Shown: positions 7,241-16,883 of the stretch, piece by piece
Layout: each line of letters starts with the position of its first letter
Position numbering within the stretch: position 1 is the stretch's first letter
Program-made: the position numbers and the translations under genes
Source of the DNA: JADJPL01 sp040382095
GTDB taxonomy: Bacteria > Bacteroidota > Bacteroidia > Chitinophagales > Saprospiraceae
Assembly: GCA_040382095.1 (NCBI GenBank)
Contig: JBEIGB010000040.1
Location: forward strand, 1 to 31,314
Direction of reading: 5' to 3'
DNA length: 31,314 bases
Notes under the pieces: model-generated
The model's input: only the letters and a program-made list of their open reading frames with translations
The model's database searches: none
What the model was told of the DNA's origin: nothing

Positions 7241-10200
7241 ATGGAGAAAGATTTTGCAGACCAGGTACCATACGAAAGCAACGACCGCGGCAGAAAGCCC
7301 CCCCGGGGGTGGAGAAGAAAGCTCCTGAACGTTCTTCACCGGGCCTTTCTCTTCGTGTTTCTGCTGTTTTTTTGTCTCGGTATCCTGCTCCAGTTTCCGG
7401 TTTTTCAAAACTGGGCCGCCCGAAAAGTGACCGCAGCACTTGAAAAATCCCTGGAGACAAAGGTGCGTGTCGGCCACCTGCGTATCGGATGGATGGGAAG
7501 TCTAGTACTCAAAGAGGTGTTGGTGTACGACCATCGCCAGGATACCCTTCTGTACTGCGCCTCCCTGACCGCGCGTTTTGACCCCAATATTTTTAACCTG
7601 GCCCGCAATGGATTGACCATCAATTCTTTTTCCTTAAATGACGCCTATCTTGACCTTTATACCGGCCCGGAAGGGGGGAGCAATAACCTGCAACAGCTGC
7701 TGGACAGGCTTTTGCCCCCGCGCACAGATAAAAAAAGTACGTTCAGTGTCCGCCTGAAAAAACTTGCGCTCCGCAATATCTTTTTGCGCAACGAAAACCG
7801 CCTTACGGGCAGCCGCCTCGAGGTCAAACTGGCAAAAGGAATCGTCGGGATAGATACGATGGACCTTCCTGGGAAAAAGCTGCGGGTGGGCGAACTCCGG
7901 CTCACAGGCCCCGATTTGGCCATAACCTCCAGCCAAGGCAGTGGGTTGGAGGGGCCACCGCCTACCCCGGGGCCTGCCCCCGACAGCCTGCCCTGGGATA
8001 TCGCGGTATCGGAATTCCGGCTTTCCGAGGGAGGGTTCTCGCTCCATAATTACCGCCTCGAACCTCAACGCCGCAGCCCTCCCGGAGAATTGAATTACCG
8101 ACATCTGGATGTCACACAGATCCAGATCGCCGTGCGGAATTTCTCGCTTCTGAAGGATACCTACACCGGGTCAATCGAAAACCTCGCTTTCAAGGAAAAA
8201 CAAGGCTTTGAACTGGATCAGCTCTATGCAAGGGATGCACGTGTGGGGCCACAGGGGATTGCATTGAACGGAATGCGCCTTATCACTCCCTATTCCACCC
8301 TCGGCGATACCCTGGCTTTCCGCTTCAGGGAGTTCGCGGATTTCCAGGAATTTAACGACAGGGTGATCATGGATATCCGCTTTATCGGGGCAAGAGCGGC
8401 AATCAGCGATATTGTAACGTTCGCTCCGGGTCTGCTGCGTACCGCATTTTTTCGCGATAACCTGCGCGAATCAGTGAAACTGGACGGAAAGGTCTGGGGT
8501 CGGGTAAATAACCTGAAAGGGGCAGGGCTCAAAGTGTCCCATTCCAATGGGAGCAGATTTGACGGCAACTTCTCCTCGCGCAATCTCGCGCTCTCCGGCG
8601 AAGAATTTCTGATCCTAAACGTTGACCGCTTTAACTCGTCAGCCCGCAATTTTCAAAAACTTTTTCCCGGCCTGAAGCTCCCTGCTAACTTCAACCGCCT
8701 GGGTCAGCTCCAGTTTAAAGGTAATTTTTCCGGCTTTTTCCACAATTTCGTCGCGTTCGGGTCTTTGGGAACAGCACTCGGCAGCGCACAGACCGATATG
8801 CAGATGACGCTGGGGGATGGTCCCGCGAAAGCCCGTTACAAAGGGAAACTGACCCTCACAAATTTTGACCTGGGAAAATGGACCGGAGATGCAAATCAGG
8901 GGAAAATCAGTGTTTCAGCAAGCGTTGAAGAGGGTAGGGGCTTGACCGCCCAAACTGCCGAAGCCTTGTTGAACGCAAATATCAGACGCTTTGAATATAA
9001 AGGCTATGCTTACGAAAACGCCACCCTCGACGGCAGGCTGCGTGCCAATAAGTTTTCCGGCAACTTTTCGATCGAAGATGAAAATATTGACCTGAGGTTT
9101 AGTGGCCGGGCAGACCTCGGCCAGGAAGTACCCATTTATGATTTTGACCTGGATATCAAACGGCTGGCGCTAAAACCGCTCCATCTCGTCGAGAAAAATG
9201 ACTTCGTACTTTCCGGAAATGCCGTGCTCAACCTGCGCAATAAGCGTTTTGCCGATATTGAAGGGGATGTTAAGCTGGCAGATTTCAAAGTTGAAACACG
9301 CGGCCAGGTCTTTGAACTGGATTCCGCTATTTTTCAATCCAGCTTTGATCATTTTGGCAATAAGCGCTTCTCCGTCCGCTCGGATATCCTGAACGCACAA
9401 CTCTATGGACTGTTCGACATCGGACATATCCCAACTGCAGTCCTGCAGCATATCGTAAAGTTTTACCCAGGTTTTTCTTCCCGCCTGGGTATCTCGGTGC
9501 GCGATTCCGCTTTCCGTCCGACTCATTTTGATTTCCGCGTGGAGGTTGTCAATAGTAAGGGTTTTGAAACGCTCATTGACCCCCGGATGGGGTCGCTCAG
9601 CGGGGTAAAAGTTGCCGGTGAATTTGATAACAGGCCGGGTATTTTCTCTGCAGACCTCGAAGCGGATTGGTTCCAGTTTGACAGGGCATATTTCGAGGAT
9701 ATCGCGATCGGCCTCAATATCCGAAAAGCGATCGGCGATATTGACCTCGGGGTGAAACGCTCGGTAATTAATGAGCGGCAGGAGTTTGATGCCCTTACCC
9801 TGGTGACTTCCCTGAGTGCCGATACCTTGCATTATGCCCTGAACTATGCCAATTCCGGGCGGCAAGCTGATCCGGCAGCACTGGATTATGTAAATATCGA
9901 AGGGATGCTTTCCCTTTTCGGAGAAAAATTCCTGCGCCATCAGATAACCCTCCCGGATGTGGTGCTTTTTGGAACGGTTTGGAAAATCAATGGCAATAAT
10001 GCGGTCACTTTCAATAAAGAATCCCTCAGCATTCAGGATTTTGTCCTCACAAGGGACAATAAGGCAGTATCGCTGGAAAGCAACGGCGCCAGAGGTGTCG
10101 AACTCGATTTTCTGAATTTCGACCTTTCCGAGCTGAACGAGCTGATCCGCTTCGAGGCGATAAAATTCGATGCTAAAATTAACGCTTCAATTTTTGTTGG

Positions 10201-12169
10201 GGATCTGTTCAGGCTAAGCGACCTGTCGGTAGCCGTCGTGTCCGATTCCCTGTTCCTCAACGGCGACGATTGGGGTATCCTGCGACTGGATGCTTCGCTT
10301 GAAGATTTTAAAAAACCATTGCACTTTTACCTCAACCTCACGCGCGATACGGCCCAGTTGCTCGCAGAAGGTTATTATAACCTCGACGATTTCGGAGCGT
10401 CTTACTGGCAAAAGAAAGCATTTTTCAACCTCGACCTCAATATTCATTCCTATCCACTCTGGCTCGCAGAATATTTTATCGGGGGAACGGTCAGCCAGGT
10501 AAAGGGCTATTTTGATGCCAATCTGCAATTTAGCGGACAATCCTCACAGCCCGATGTGCAGGGAAAGATTTATATTTTCGATGCCTCCCTTCAGGTAGAT
10601 TACCTCAAAACGACCTATACCCTCGACAGGGCAGTGGTGGATGTAGATGATTTTTTGTTCGACGCCACGGGGGCGGTCCTAAAAGATAAATATAATAATA
10701 CAGCGCTCTTACAGGGCGGGATAAAGCACCGCCACCTTCGCGGGTTTGGCTTCGATGCCCGGCTGACGACAACGCGATTTCTCGGTCTCGATACTAAAAA
10801 AGGCGACAACAAGCTATTCTACGGCCAGGCAATGGCTTCCGGCTATGTGGCATTTTCAGGATCTTTTGCACAGCCGAATATTTATGTCAATGCGGAGGCA
10901 ATAGAAGGTAGCCGGGTTGCTATCCCGATCAGCTCGGACCGCGATGCCGGACAGTTGAAGTTCTTCAGGTTTGTGGAAAAAGATGGTGCGGGAAATCCAA
11001 CCGTGCAGGCGGCCGGTCAGGGGTCGGAGATTAAAGGGGTGTCCATCGAGATGGAACTGGTCATCAATGAATCTGCCCTGATGCAGATTATCTTCAACGA
11101 ACAGGCCGGGGATATTATCGAAGGGAACGGCCGTGGCGCCCTCCGGATCGTGGTGCCCCGCAACGGCAGCTTTCAAATGTACGGCGATGTCGTTATCGAA
11201 CGGGGCGAATATCTTTTTACCTTGTATAACGTCATCAACAAAAATTTTACGATCCAAAGGGGAAGTTCTATTACCTGGAGCGGTGACCCCTATCGCGCAA
11301 TCATTGACCTGAAAGCAGAATATAAAGGGCTCTACACTTCGGTAAGTACTTTTATCCAGGAGTTTATGGCCAATGCGGGGGATAATGTAAGATCCGAGGC
11401 GTCTCAGAGTACGGTAGTCAATCTGCTTCTGAATTTGAAGGGCGAACTGCTCAGCCCTGCCATAACTTTTGATATGTCTTTCCCCAACCTCCGAGGCCAG
11501 TTGCTGAGCTATACGGAAAATAAGCTTCGCCTTTTACGACAGGATCCCAATGAGATGAATAACCAGGTTTTCGGATTGATTATGGCGGGCCAGTTCCTGC
11601 CTTCAGACTTTTCCTTCCAGGGGTCGCAGATTATTTATAACACCGTGAGCGAGTTTCTGTCCAATCAGCTTTCGCTGATGATATCGGAACTTTTCTCCGA
11701 CCTGCTTGGCGGGCAGGCTTTGTCGAGCGTGGATTTCGATATTGCCTACAATCAATACCAAAATACCGGCCTGGCACAGTCGGGCGCGTTGAACAGGGGT
11801 AACGAACTTCAGGTGAGTTTCCGGCAGAATTACTTTAATGACCGATTATCCATTCTTGTCGGAGGGAATATTGACCTGGGCAACAACTGGCGTACCGCCA
11901 CGGGCGCCACGGGTGCTTTCATCGGCAACGACCTCGTAATTGAGTACCAGTTAATCAAAGACCGCAGCATGAAGCTCCGGATTTATCAGAAACTATTGCC
12001 CGATATCAGCGGTCGCATCCTGCGTGTTGGTACCGGCCTTTCGCTTCGCAAAGAGTTTGACTCCTTTGGCGAGTTTTTGAGGAGTTTCAGGGCCGAAGGG
12101 AAAAAAACGCAAAAGCCTCCCCCTCCGCCAATACCGCAGGATTCCAGCTCACTGGGCGGGGGCAGGTAA
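7241..12169 (+). CDS. tamB: TamB-like translocation and assembly module protein (DUF490)
   Basis: 1642 residues. AsmA/TamB-type proteins are long beta-taco proteins anchored in the inner membrane that bridge the periplasm and act in outer-membrane protein assembly or phospholipid transport. Seen here: a basic N terminus, one membrane helix at about 33-50 (FLFVFLLFFCLGILL), an AsmA-like start (VTAALEKSL.TKVRVGHLRIGW), over a thousand residues of alternating beta-type sequence, and a C-terminal DUF490-like region from about 1180 to 1620 (EYLFTLYNVINKNFTIQRG; SGDPYRAIIDLKAEY; FRQNYFNDRLSILVGGNIDLG). It ends in a low-complexity tail, KKTQKPPPPPIPQDSSSLGG. The frame opens upstream at a TTG, but the ATG at 7241 precedes a normal inner-membrane anchor. 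No BamA/TamA-type partner gene is in the window. Confidence 0.92.
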   Translation: MEKDFADQVPYESNDRGRKPPRGWRRKLLNVLHRAFLFVFLLFFCLGILLQFPVFQNWAARKVTAALEKSLETKVRVGHLRIGWMGSLVLKEVLVYDHRQDTLLYCASLTARFDPNIFNLARNGLTINSFSLNDAYLDLYTGPEGGSNNLQQLLDRLLPPRTDKKSTFSVRLKKLALRNIFLRNENRLTGSRLEVKLAKGIVGIDTMDLPGKKLRVGELRLTGPDLAITSSQGSGLEGPPPTPGPAPDSLPWDIAVSEFRLSEGGFSLHNYRLEPQRRSPPGELNYRHLDVTQIQIAVRNFSLLKDTYTGSIENLAFKEKQGFELDQLYARDARVGPQGIALNGMRLITPYSTLGDTLAFRFREFADFQEFNDRVIMDIRFIGARAAISDIVTFAPGLLRTAFFRDNLRESVKLDGKVWGRVNNLKGAGLKVSHSNGSRFDGNFSSRNLALSGEEFLILNVDRFNSSARNFQKLFPGLKLPANFNRLGQLQFKGNFSGFFHNFVAFGSLGTALGSAQTDMQMTLGDGPAKARYKGKLTLTNFDLGKWTGDANQGKISVSASVEEGRGLTAQTAEALLNANIRRFEYKGYAYENATLDGRLRANKFSGNFSIEDENIDLRFSGRADLGQEVPIYDFDLDIKRLALKPLHLVEKNDFVLSGNAVLNLRNKRFADIEGDVKLADFKVETRGQVFELDSAIFQSSFDHFGNKRFSVRSDILNAQLYGLFDIGHIPTAVLQHIVKFYPGFSSRLGISVRDSAFRPTHFDFRVEVVNSKGFETLIDPRMGSLSGVKVAGEFDNRPGIFSADLEADWFQFDRAYFEDIAIGLNIRKAIGDIDLGVKRSVINERQEFDALTLVTSLSADTLHYALNYANSGRQADPAALDYVNIEGMLSLFGEKFLRHQITLPDVVLFGTVWKINGNNAVTFNKESLSIQDFVLTRDNKAVSLESNGARGVELDFLNFDLSELNELIRFEAIKFDAKINASIFVGDLFRLSDLSVAVVSDSLFLNGDDWGILRLDASLEDFKKPLHFYLNLTRDTAQLLAEGYYNLDDFGASYWQKKAFFNLDLNIHSYPLWLAEYFIGGTVSQVKGYFDANLQFSGQSSQPDVQGKIYIFDASLQVDYLKTTYTLDRAVVDVDDFLFDATGAVLKDKYNNTALLQGGIKHRHLRGFGFDARLTTTRFLGLDTKKGDNKLFYGQAMASGYVAFSGSFAQPNIYVNAEAIEGSRVAIPISSDRDAGQLKFFRFVEKDGAGNPTVQAAGQGSEIKGVSIEMELVINESALMQIIFNEQAGDIIEGNGRGALRIVVPRNGSFQMYGDVVIERGEYLFTLYNVINKNFTIQRGSSITWSGDPYRAIIDLKAEYKGLYTSVSTFIQEFMANAGDNVRSEASQSTVVNLLLNLKGELLSPAITFDMSFPNLRGQLLSYTENKLRLLRQDPNEMNNQVFGLIMAGQFLPSDFSFQGSQIIYNTVSEFLSNQLSLMISELFSDLLGGQALSSVDFDIAYNQYQNTGLAQSGALNRGNELQVSFRQNYFNDRLSILVGGNIDLGNNWRTATGATGAFIGNDLVIEYQLIKDRSMKLRIYQKLLPDISGRILRVGTGLSLRKEFDSFGEFLRSFRAEGKKTQKPPPPPIPQDSSSLGGGR

Positions 12170-12172
12170 TTG

Positions 12173-12187
12173 CTTCCCGGCGGGAAG
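12173..12187 (+). terminator. Short GC-rich hairpin after tamB
   Basis: CTTCCC-GGC-GGGAAG, a 6-bp stem three bases after the tamB stop. It lacks a following T-run, so it may be only an RNA 3' end stabiliser or fortuitous. Confidence 0.3.
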
Positions 12188-12342
12188 AAGGCTGCCTATC
12201 CAGACTTATGAGACAGCGCGCTTTAAACCCTGACTTTTAGCACCAGCCCAGGTACAGGAATAAAAAAAAGGATTCTTTAAACAAAAGGCTCAACTTTTTT
12301 AGGAATTGACGGGCAGCGGCGGCGCAGGCTGATGCTGATATT

Positions 12343-13422
12343 TCAAGCCCTGGTCATCCGCTGCCGGAGAAGGTGATCGGCTATCACGAGCGCGGCCATC
12401 GCTTCGACAATCGGTACCGCCCGCGGCAACACACAAGGGTCGTGCCTTCCTTTGCCTTCCACGATAACGCTTTCTCCTGAAAGATCAACGGATTCCTGAC
12501 CCGGCACGATGGTAGCGACGGGTTTGAACGCGCTGCGAAAATAGATATCCATACCATTGGAAATACCGCCCTGGATACCGCCTGAAAAATTACTGCGGGT
12601 ACGGACTTGTCCGTTATCCATGAAAAAAGGATCGTTGTGCTGAGTACCGCGCAGGGCGGTACCGGCAAACCCCGAGCCGTACTCAAATCCTTTACACGCA
12701 TTAATGCTGAGTATCGCTTTGCCAAGGTCGGCGTGCAGTTTGTCGAACGCGGGTTCACCCAAACCTGCTGGTACCCCCTGCACCACAGCACTGACCACAC
12801 CACCAATCGTATCCCCGGCTTTCCGCACCTCGCGGATTAAGGTAATCATCGCCTCTGCAATGAGCGGGTCGGGGCAACGTACATCATTGGTCTCCGTGAG
12901 GGTCAGGTCAAGTTCGTCATAAGGACGCAAAAGGGCGACTTCCCCCACCTGGCTTACGTACGCGTGCACGGAAATGCCATGTCCCTGCAAGAAAATTTTG
13001 GCGACCGCACCAGCAGCGACCCGCGCGGCCGTTTCGCGGGCCGAGGAGCGGCCCCCGCCGCGGTAATCCCGCCACCCATATTTTGCCTGGTAGGTAAAGT
13101 CCGCATGAGACGGCCTGAACTTTTCGGCGATATGACTGTAGTCTTTGGACCGCGCGTCGGCATTGAAAATAACCATGGCAATCGGCGCCCCGGTAGTCTT
13201 CCCTTCAAAGACTCCCGAGAGGAATTCTACCTTGTCCTCCTCTTTACGCTGGGTAACAATCGCAGACTGTCCGGGCTTCCGCCGGGCAAGCTCGTGCTGC
13301 ACAAATGCCTCGTCAATTTCAAGCCCTGCAGGACACCCGTCTATCACTACGCCAAGTGCCTTTCCGTGTGACTCGCCGAAAGTGGTAACTTTAAATGCCT
13401 TCCCAAATGAATTTCCGCCCAA
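12343..13422 (-). CDS. aroC: Chorismate synthase, probably TTG-initiated
   Basis: Converts 5-enolpyruvylshikimate-3-phosphate to chorismate using reduced FMN; last common step of the shikimate pathway, cytosolic. Family motifs: GNSFGKAFKVTTFGESHG at the N terminus, RKPGQS, a YRGGGRSSARET segment near the flavin site, and RTRSNFSGGIQGGISNGM toward the C terminus. The frame stays open well upstream, but those residues do not resemble AroC. Family members start with (M)xGNxFG, so the TTG at 13422 (reading M-GGNSFGKAF, 359 residues) fits best. The nearest upstream ATG, 13476, would add 18 unrelated residues and an automated caller may choose it. A TAAATTTT box ends 6 bases before the TTG. mutS2 diverges from it. 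Confidence 0.94.
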   Translation of the reverse strand: MGGNSFGKAFKVTTFGESHGKALGVVIDGCPAGLEIDEAFVQHELARRKPGQSAIVTQRKEEDKVEFLSGVFEGKTTGAPIAMVIFNADARSKDYSHIAEKFRPSHADFTYQAKYGWRDYRGGGRSSARETAARVAAGAVAKIFLQGHGISVHAYVSQVGEVALLRPYDELDLTLTETNDVRCPDPLIAEAMITLIREVRKAGDTIGGVVSAVVQGVPAGLGEPAFDKLHADLGKAILSINACKGFEYGSGFAGTALRGTQHNDPFFMDNGQVRTRSNFSGGIQGGISNGMDIYFRSAFKPVATIVPGQESVDLSGESVIVEGKGRHDPCVLPRAVPIVEAMAALVIADHLLRQRMTRA

Positions 13423-13758
13423 TTTTTTAAAATTTAGAGTGAACCCGCGCCTTTCAATTTTTTGCAAAGAAAACATGCGATCCGGAACCTGCACCGGAAA
13501 ATTTTGTTTACTTACCTTGTTGCAGGCAGTTTGCACGAGGTCAAAATTAGGCATTTTTACCGAATAAGCCGTATTTTCGATGCCGGAAGGCTTTCTGAAA
13601 GTGGCACATAGCGGTAAGTTCACCACCTGAATAAAGACTTTTGAGCCCACCTCGATGTTCCACCCTGCTGCAAGAAGACAGCGAAATATTTTTGAGTTCG
13701 TGGCAGCAAGGCTGGCTTTACTGCCACAATTGGCCGGATAAAAGTTAAATTTAAAAAT
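13423..13758. other. Intergenic region between divergent aroC and mutS2
   Basis: 336 bases with no convincing gene. Minus-strand codons in frame with aroC continue through part of it but show no family resemblance. It holds a TAAATTTT box just before the proposed aroC TTG and a similar TAAATTTA just before the mutS2 ATG, both near-matches to the Bacteroidota -7 consensus. I see no hairpin or repeat of note. Confidence 0.5.
13429..13436 (-). promoter_or_regulatory. Possible -7 box of aroC (TAAATTTT)
   Basis: TAAATTTT on the minus strand differs from TAnnTTTG only in its last base. A TTG lies 18 bases upstream as a possible -33 element. The implied start site falls almost on the proposed TTG start codon, so the mRNA would have little or no leader. 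Confidence 0.35.
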
Positions 13759-16152
13759 ATGCGTTTAGAACCCAGGGATATCTTCCAGCGCCTCGAGTTT
13801 GACAAAGTACTGGAACTTATCGCCCAGGAATGCCAGGGCGACCTGGCCAGGGATGCGGCGCTGCTCCTCAAACCAGGAGCCAACCTCCAGCAGATTTCCG
13901 CTAAATTGCGGGAAACCAGGGAAATGAAGCGTGCACTCGAACACAACGACCGGATGAAAATCCCGGTTTACCACGATATTTCCGAAGATCTGCGCATGCT
14001 GGAAATCGAAGGCTTCGTCCTTCCGGAGGATGGTCTGCGCCGCATCAATACGATCCTCGTCACCGTAGCCGGTATTTACGATTTCTTTGGGGATGTCCGG
14101 CGCGAGATTTATCCGGCGATGTACGCGCTGATCCGTCAAACCCATTTCGACAAAACCCTTATCCTCGAAATTGACCGGGTGGTGGATCCCGAGGGAAATA
14201 TCCGCTCAGATGCTTCGCCGGAGCTTGCACGCATCCGGAAAAATACAGCGGCCAAGATGCGCGAACTGGATAAGGTATTTCGCGAAATCGTACAGAATTA
14301 CCGCACCAAAGGTTGGTTGACCGAAAATGTGGAGAGCCTTCGCAATGGCCGTAGGGTACTTAGTGTGCCTGCAGAACACAAACGAAAGGTCAAAGGGATT
14401 ATCCACGACGAATCGGCTACTGGAAAGACGGCGTTTATCGAACCCGAGGGCATTATTTCGATCAATAATGATATATTCGACCTCGAACAGGAGGAAAAAC
14501 GCGAAATTTACCGCATTCTGAAAGCCCTGAGTGCCCTTCTGCGGCCTTATGTCCCTGCTTTGCGCAGTTATCTGGGTATCCTGGTATATTTTGACCTCAC
14601 ACAGGCAAAAGGACGGGTGGCCCTGGCCATGAAGGCCATAGAGCCTCAGCTGACGCAGCAGGCCCACCTCTATTTGGTGGAAGCCCGACATCCCCTGCTG
14701 TTTCTGCGAAATGCCCAACAGGGCAGGACTACCGTACCTTTTTCGCTCAAAATGGCCCACGGCAACCGGATTCTCGTCCTCAGCGGGCCTAATGCAGGTG
14801 GGAAATCTATCACGATGAAATCCGTTGGCCTGCTACAACTCATGGTACAGTCCGGTATCCTCGTGCCCGTCAATGAAGAAACGGAAATGGGGTTGTTTAC
14901 CCAGGTTTTTGCCGATATCGGCGACCAGCAGTCCATAGAAGACGATCTGAGTACCTACAGCTCCCACCTGGCAAATATGCGTCAATTTTCCCACTATGCC
15001 AATGAGCGCAGCCTGGTGCTGATTGACGAGTTCGGCTCCGGAACTGATCCGCAGATGGGCGGCGCTATCGCCGAGTCGGTCCTGCAGGCCCTCAATGATA
15101 AAAAAGTCTTCGGGGTAATCACTACGCACTATTCCAACCTCAAAATCTTCGCATTCAAAACAAAAGGAATCCTCAATGGTGCAATGCACTTTGATAAGGA
15201 AACCCTTTCGCCTACTTATGAACTGAAAGTCGGCAGGCCTGGAAGCTCCTATGCTTTCGAAATTGCTGCAAAAAGCGGCCTGGACGATAAAATACTCGAT
15301 TATGCCCGTAAACGGAGTGGGAAAAGTGAAACCGCCGTGGATCAGTTGCTGATTGACCTGCAACAGGAAAAGCAGTCGCTCACCGAACAGCTCGCCCTGA
15401 TGAAAGAACGGGAGGAAAAACTGGAGCGCCTCATGCGTACCTATGAGCAGATGCACCGCGATATGGAGTTTCGCAGGAAAAAGCATAAACTCGAAGTTAA
15501 AGAACTGGCCCTGCAGCAGACCAGTCGCGAGAATCAGACCCTCGAAAAGCTGATCCGCGAAATCCGGGAGGAAAAAAACCTCGAAAAAGCGAAAGCACTG
15601 GCCGAAAAAGTGAAGGAAGAAAAACAACAACTCCAGGTGCAGGTACTCGAACTGAAAGAAGAAATCTACCACCCGCCCGCTCACCTTGCCAAAAAGGAAA
15701 CTCCGTTGAAAGCCGGGGATTTCGTACGCCTGATCAATGGTGGGGCGATGGGCAGGATCGAATCCCTCAAAAAAGAAAAAGCAATCGTCCTGGTAGGGGA
15801 TATGCGCATGACAATCCACTTGCGTGACCTCCAGGCCCTTAACAACGAGCCGCTGGATATTCAGTCTGCCAAAAGTATCCGGACCGATGCAGCGTTCCCT
15901 GGCAGCGGCTTTCAGTCAAAACTCGATATCCGCGGAGTACGTATGGAGGAAGCACTCAAGATTGTCGAGGATTTTATTGACCAGGCCATCCTCTCCAATG
16001 CCAACCAACTCAGGATCGTGCATGGAAAGGGCAATGGTGTGCTGCGCAAAGCCGTTAGAATGAAGCTTAAAGAATACAACCTCGCCATGCAAATTACCCA
16101 CCCGGAACCCGAATTGGGCGGTGACGGGGTCACGGTGGTGAGCTTCGCCTGA
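13759..16152 (+). CDS. mutS2: MutS2 family ATPase with Smr endonuclease domain
   Basis: 797 residues, typical for MutS2. MutS2 proteins lack the MutS mismatch-recognition domain; they are linked to suppressing recombination and, in Bacillus, to splitting collided ribosomes. Order: core/lever helices (about 1-300), the ATPase with Walker A GPNAGGKS at 343-350, Walker B LVLIDEFGSGTDP with Asp423/Glu424 and TTHY just after; a long charged coiled coil (about 520-640); a KOW-like segment (AGDFVRLINGGAMGRIESL) near 655-675; and a C-terminal Smr domain from about 715 (LDIRGVRMEEAL, VHGKGNGVLR). All motifs are intact. Its stop lies 120 bp from the convergent ndk stop, across a structured intergenic element. 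Confidence 0.96.
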   Translation: MRLEPRDIFQRLEFDKVLELIAQECQGDLARDAALLLKPGANLQQISAKLRETREMKRALEHNDRMKIPVYHDISEDLRMLEIEGFVLPEDGLRRINTILVTVAGIYDFFGDVRREIYPAMYALIRQTHFDKTLILEIDRVVDPEGNIRSDASPELARIRKNTAAKMRELDKVFREIVQNYRTKGWLTENVESLRNGRRVLSVPAEHKRKVKGIIHDESATGKTAFIEPEGIISINNDIFDLEQEEKREIYRILKALSALLRPYVPALRSYLGILVYFDLTQAKGRVALAMKAIEPQLTQQAHLYLVEARHPLLFLRNAQQGRTTVPFSLKMAHGNRILVLSGPNAGGKSITMKSVGLLQLMVQSGILVPVNEETEMGLFTQVFADIGDQQSIEDDLSTYSSHLANMRQFSHYANERSLVLIDEFGSGTDPQMGGAIAESVLQALNDKKVFGVITTHYSNLKIFAFKTKGILNGAMHFDKETLSPTYELKVGRPGSSYAFEIAAKSGLDDKILDYARKRSGKSETAVDQLLIDLQQEKQSLTEQLALMKEREEKLERLMRTYEQMHRDMEFRRKKHKLEVKELALQQTSRENQTLEKLIREIREEKNLEKAKALAEKVKEEKQQLQVQVLELKEEIYHPPAHLAKKETPLKAGDFVRLINGGAMGRIESLKKEKAIVLVGDMRMTIHLRDLQALNNEPLDIQSAKSIRTDAAFPGSGFQSKLDIRGVRMEEALKIVEDFIDQAILSNANQLRIVHGKGNGVLRKAVRMKLKEYNLAMQITHPEPELGGDGVTVVSFA

Positions 16153-16165
16153 GTCGGCGGAGTCA

Positions 16166-16247
16166 ACTGCCTTTGGTGGTGAAATCGCTTTTTCACACAA
16201 CCCTGCTCCAGGTTGGTATGAAAAGGGATCTTCCCACCAAAGGCAGT
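16166..16247. repeat. Structured inverted-repeat element between mutS2 and ndk
   Basis: Perfect 14-bp arms, ACTGCCTTTGGTGG at 16166-16179 and its complement at 16234-16247, enclose 54 bases that can form two more hairpins: TGAAA/TTTCA at about 16179-16195 and an AACCCTG/CAGGTT stem just after. The folded form is a three-way junction. The interior carries a TTTTTCACACAACCC copy of the recurring intergenic motif. It may stabilise or end the two convergent transcripts, or be a small dispersed repeat. Confidence 0.6.
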
Positions 16248-16272
16248 CTAAGTCACCAAAAGAATTATACGT

Positions 16273-16695
16273 TTATCCGAATATTTCCGTGCCGGAGAAA
16301 TGAAAGGCAATTTCGATTGCTGCATTTTCATCGGAGTCCGATCCGTGGACGGCATTCTCGCCGATACTCTTCGCAAAAAGGGCCCGGATAGTACCCGGAT
16401 CAGCTTTTGAAGGGTCTGTGGCACCGATCAGCTTGCGGAAGTCTTCAACAGCATTTTCTTTTTCGAGGACGGCTGCCACAATTGGCCCTGAAGACATGAA
16501 GCCGACCAGCTCGCCATAAAAGGGCCGGGCACTGTGTACCGCATAAAATTCCCCTGCTTTCTCGGCGGATAGCTTGGTGTATTTCATTGCAACGATGCGA
16601 AATCCCGCTTCGTTTATTTTGGCGAGAATCGCCCCGATATGCCCTGCTTTTACCGCATCGGGCTTGATCATCGTGAAAGTTCGGTTACCTGCCAT
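16273..16695 (-). CDS. ndk: Nucleoside diphosphate kinase
   Basis: Transfers the gamma-phosphate between nucleoside tri- and diphosphates through a phosphohistidine; cytosolic. 140 residues, standard length. FTMIKPDAV with Lys11 opens the protein, ARPFYGELVGFMSSGP lies at about 56-71, and the active-site NAVHGSD places the phosphorylated His at 117. The frame extends 18 codons upstream to another ATG, but family members start just before RTFTMIKPD, so the ATG at 16695 is chosen. It appears to be a single-gene unit convergent with mutS2. Confidence 0.97.
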   Translation of the reverse strand: MAGNRTFTMIKPDAVKAGHIGAILAKINEAGFRIVAMKYTKLSAEKAGEFYAVHSARPFYGELVGFMSSGPIVAAVLEKENAVEDFRKLIGATDPSKADPGTIRALFAKSIGENAVHGSDSDENAAIEIAFHFSGTEIFG

Positions 16696-16883
16696 GGTTT
16701 CTTGGTTTTTTAAAAAGTTGCGCAAAATTAAACAATGTTCACCAAACAAGAATGGTATGTTTTAATGAATTGGCGATTCGCTTTAAAATAGTTCCCTATT
16801 TCAGGAAAAATAACGACCTTCGCACGCTGAATTAATATTAAGGGGGCAATGCTGGCCAGCCACTGCTTTGGAATTTTAATGTT

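Noticed and set aside
9170..9940. Minus-strand open frame (256 codons) inside tamB
   Set aside because: Antisense to a continuous TamB frame and without a recognisable fold or start context.
12204..12217. ACTTATGAGACAGC also present at 29463-29476
   Set aside because: A shared 14-mer is expected about once or more by chance in 31 kb. Only the 29463 copy has supporting context; the pair alone is not evidence of a repeat.
13423..13650. N-terminal extension of aroC to the far upstream ATG
   Set aside because: The extra 76 residues are unrelated to chorismate synthase, and the family start motif lies at the TTG.
14833..15819. Long minus-strand open frame (328 codons) inside mutS2
   Set aside because: Antisense shadow of the MutS2 ATPase and coiled coil; Phe-rich composition mirrors Glu/Lys codons on the other strand.
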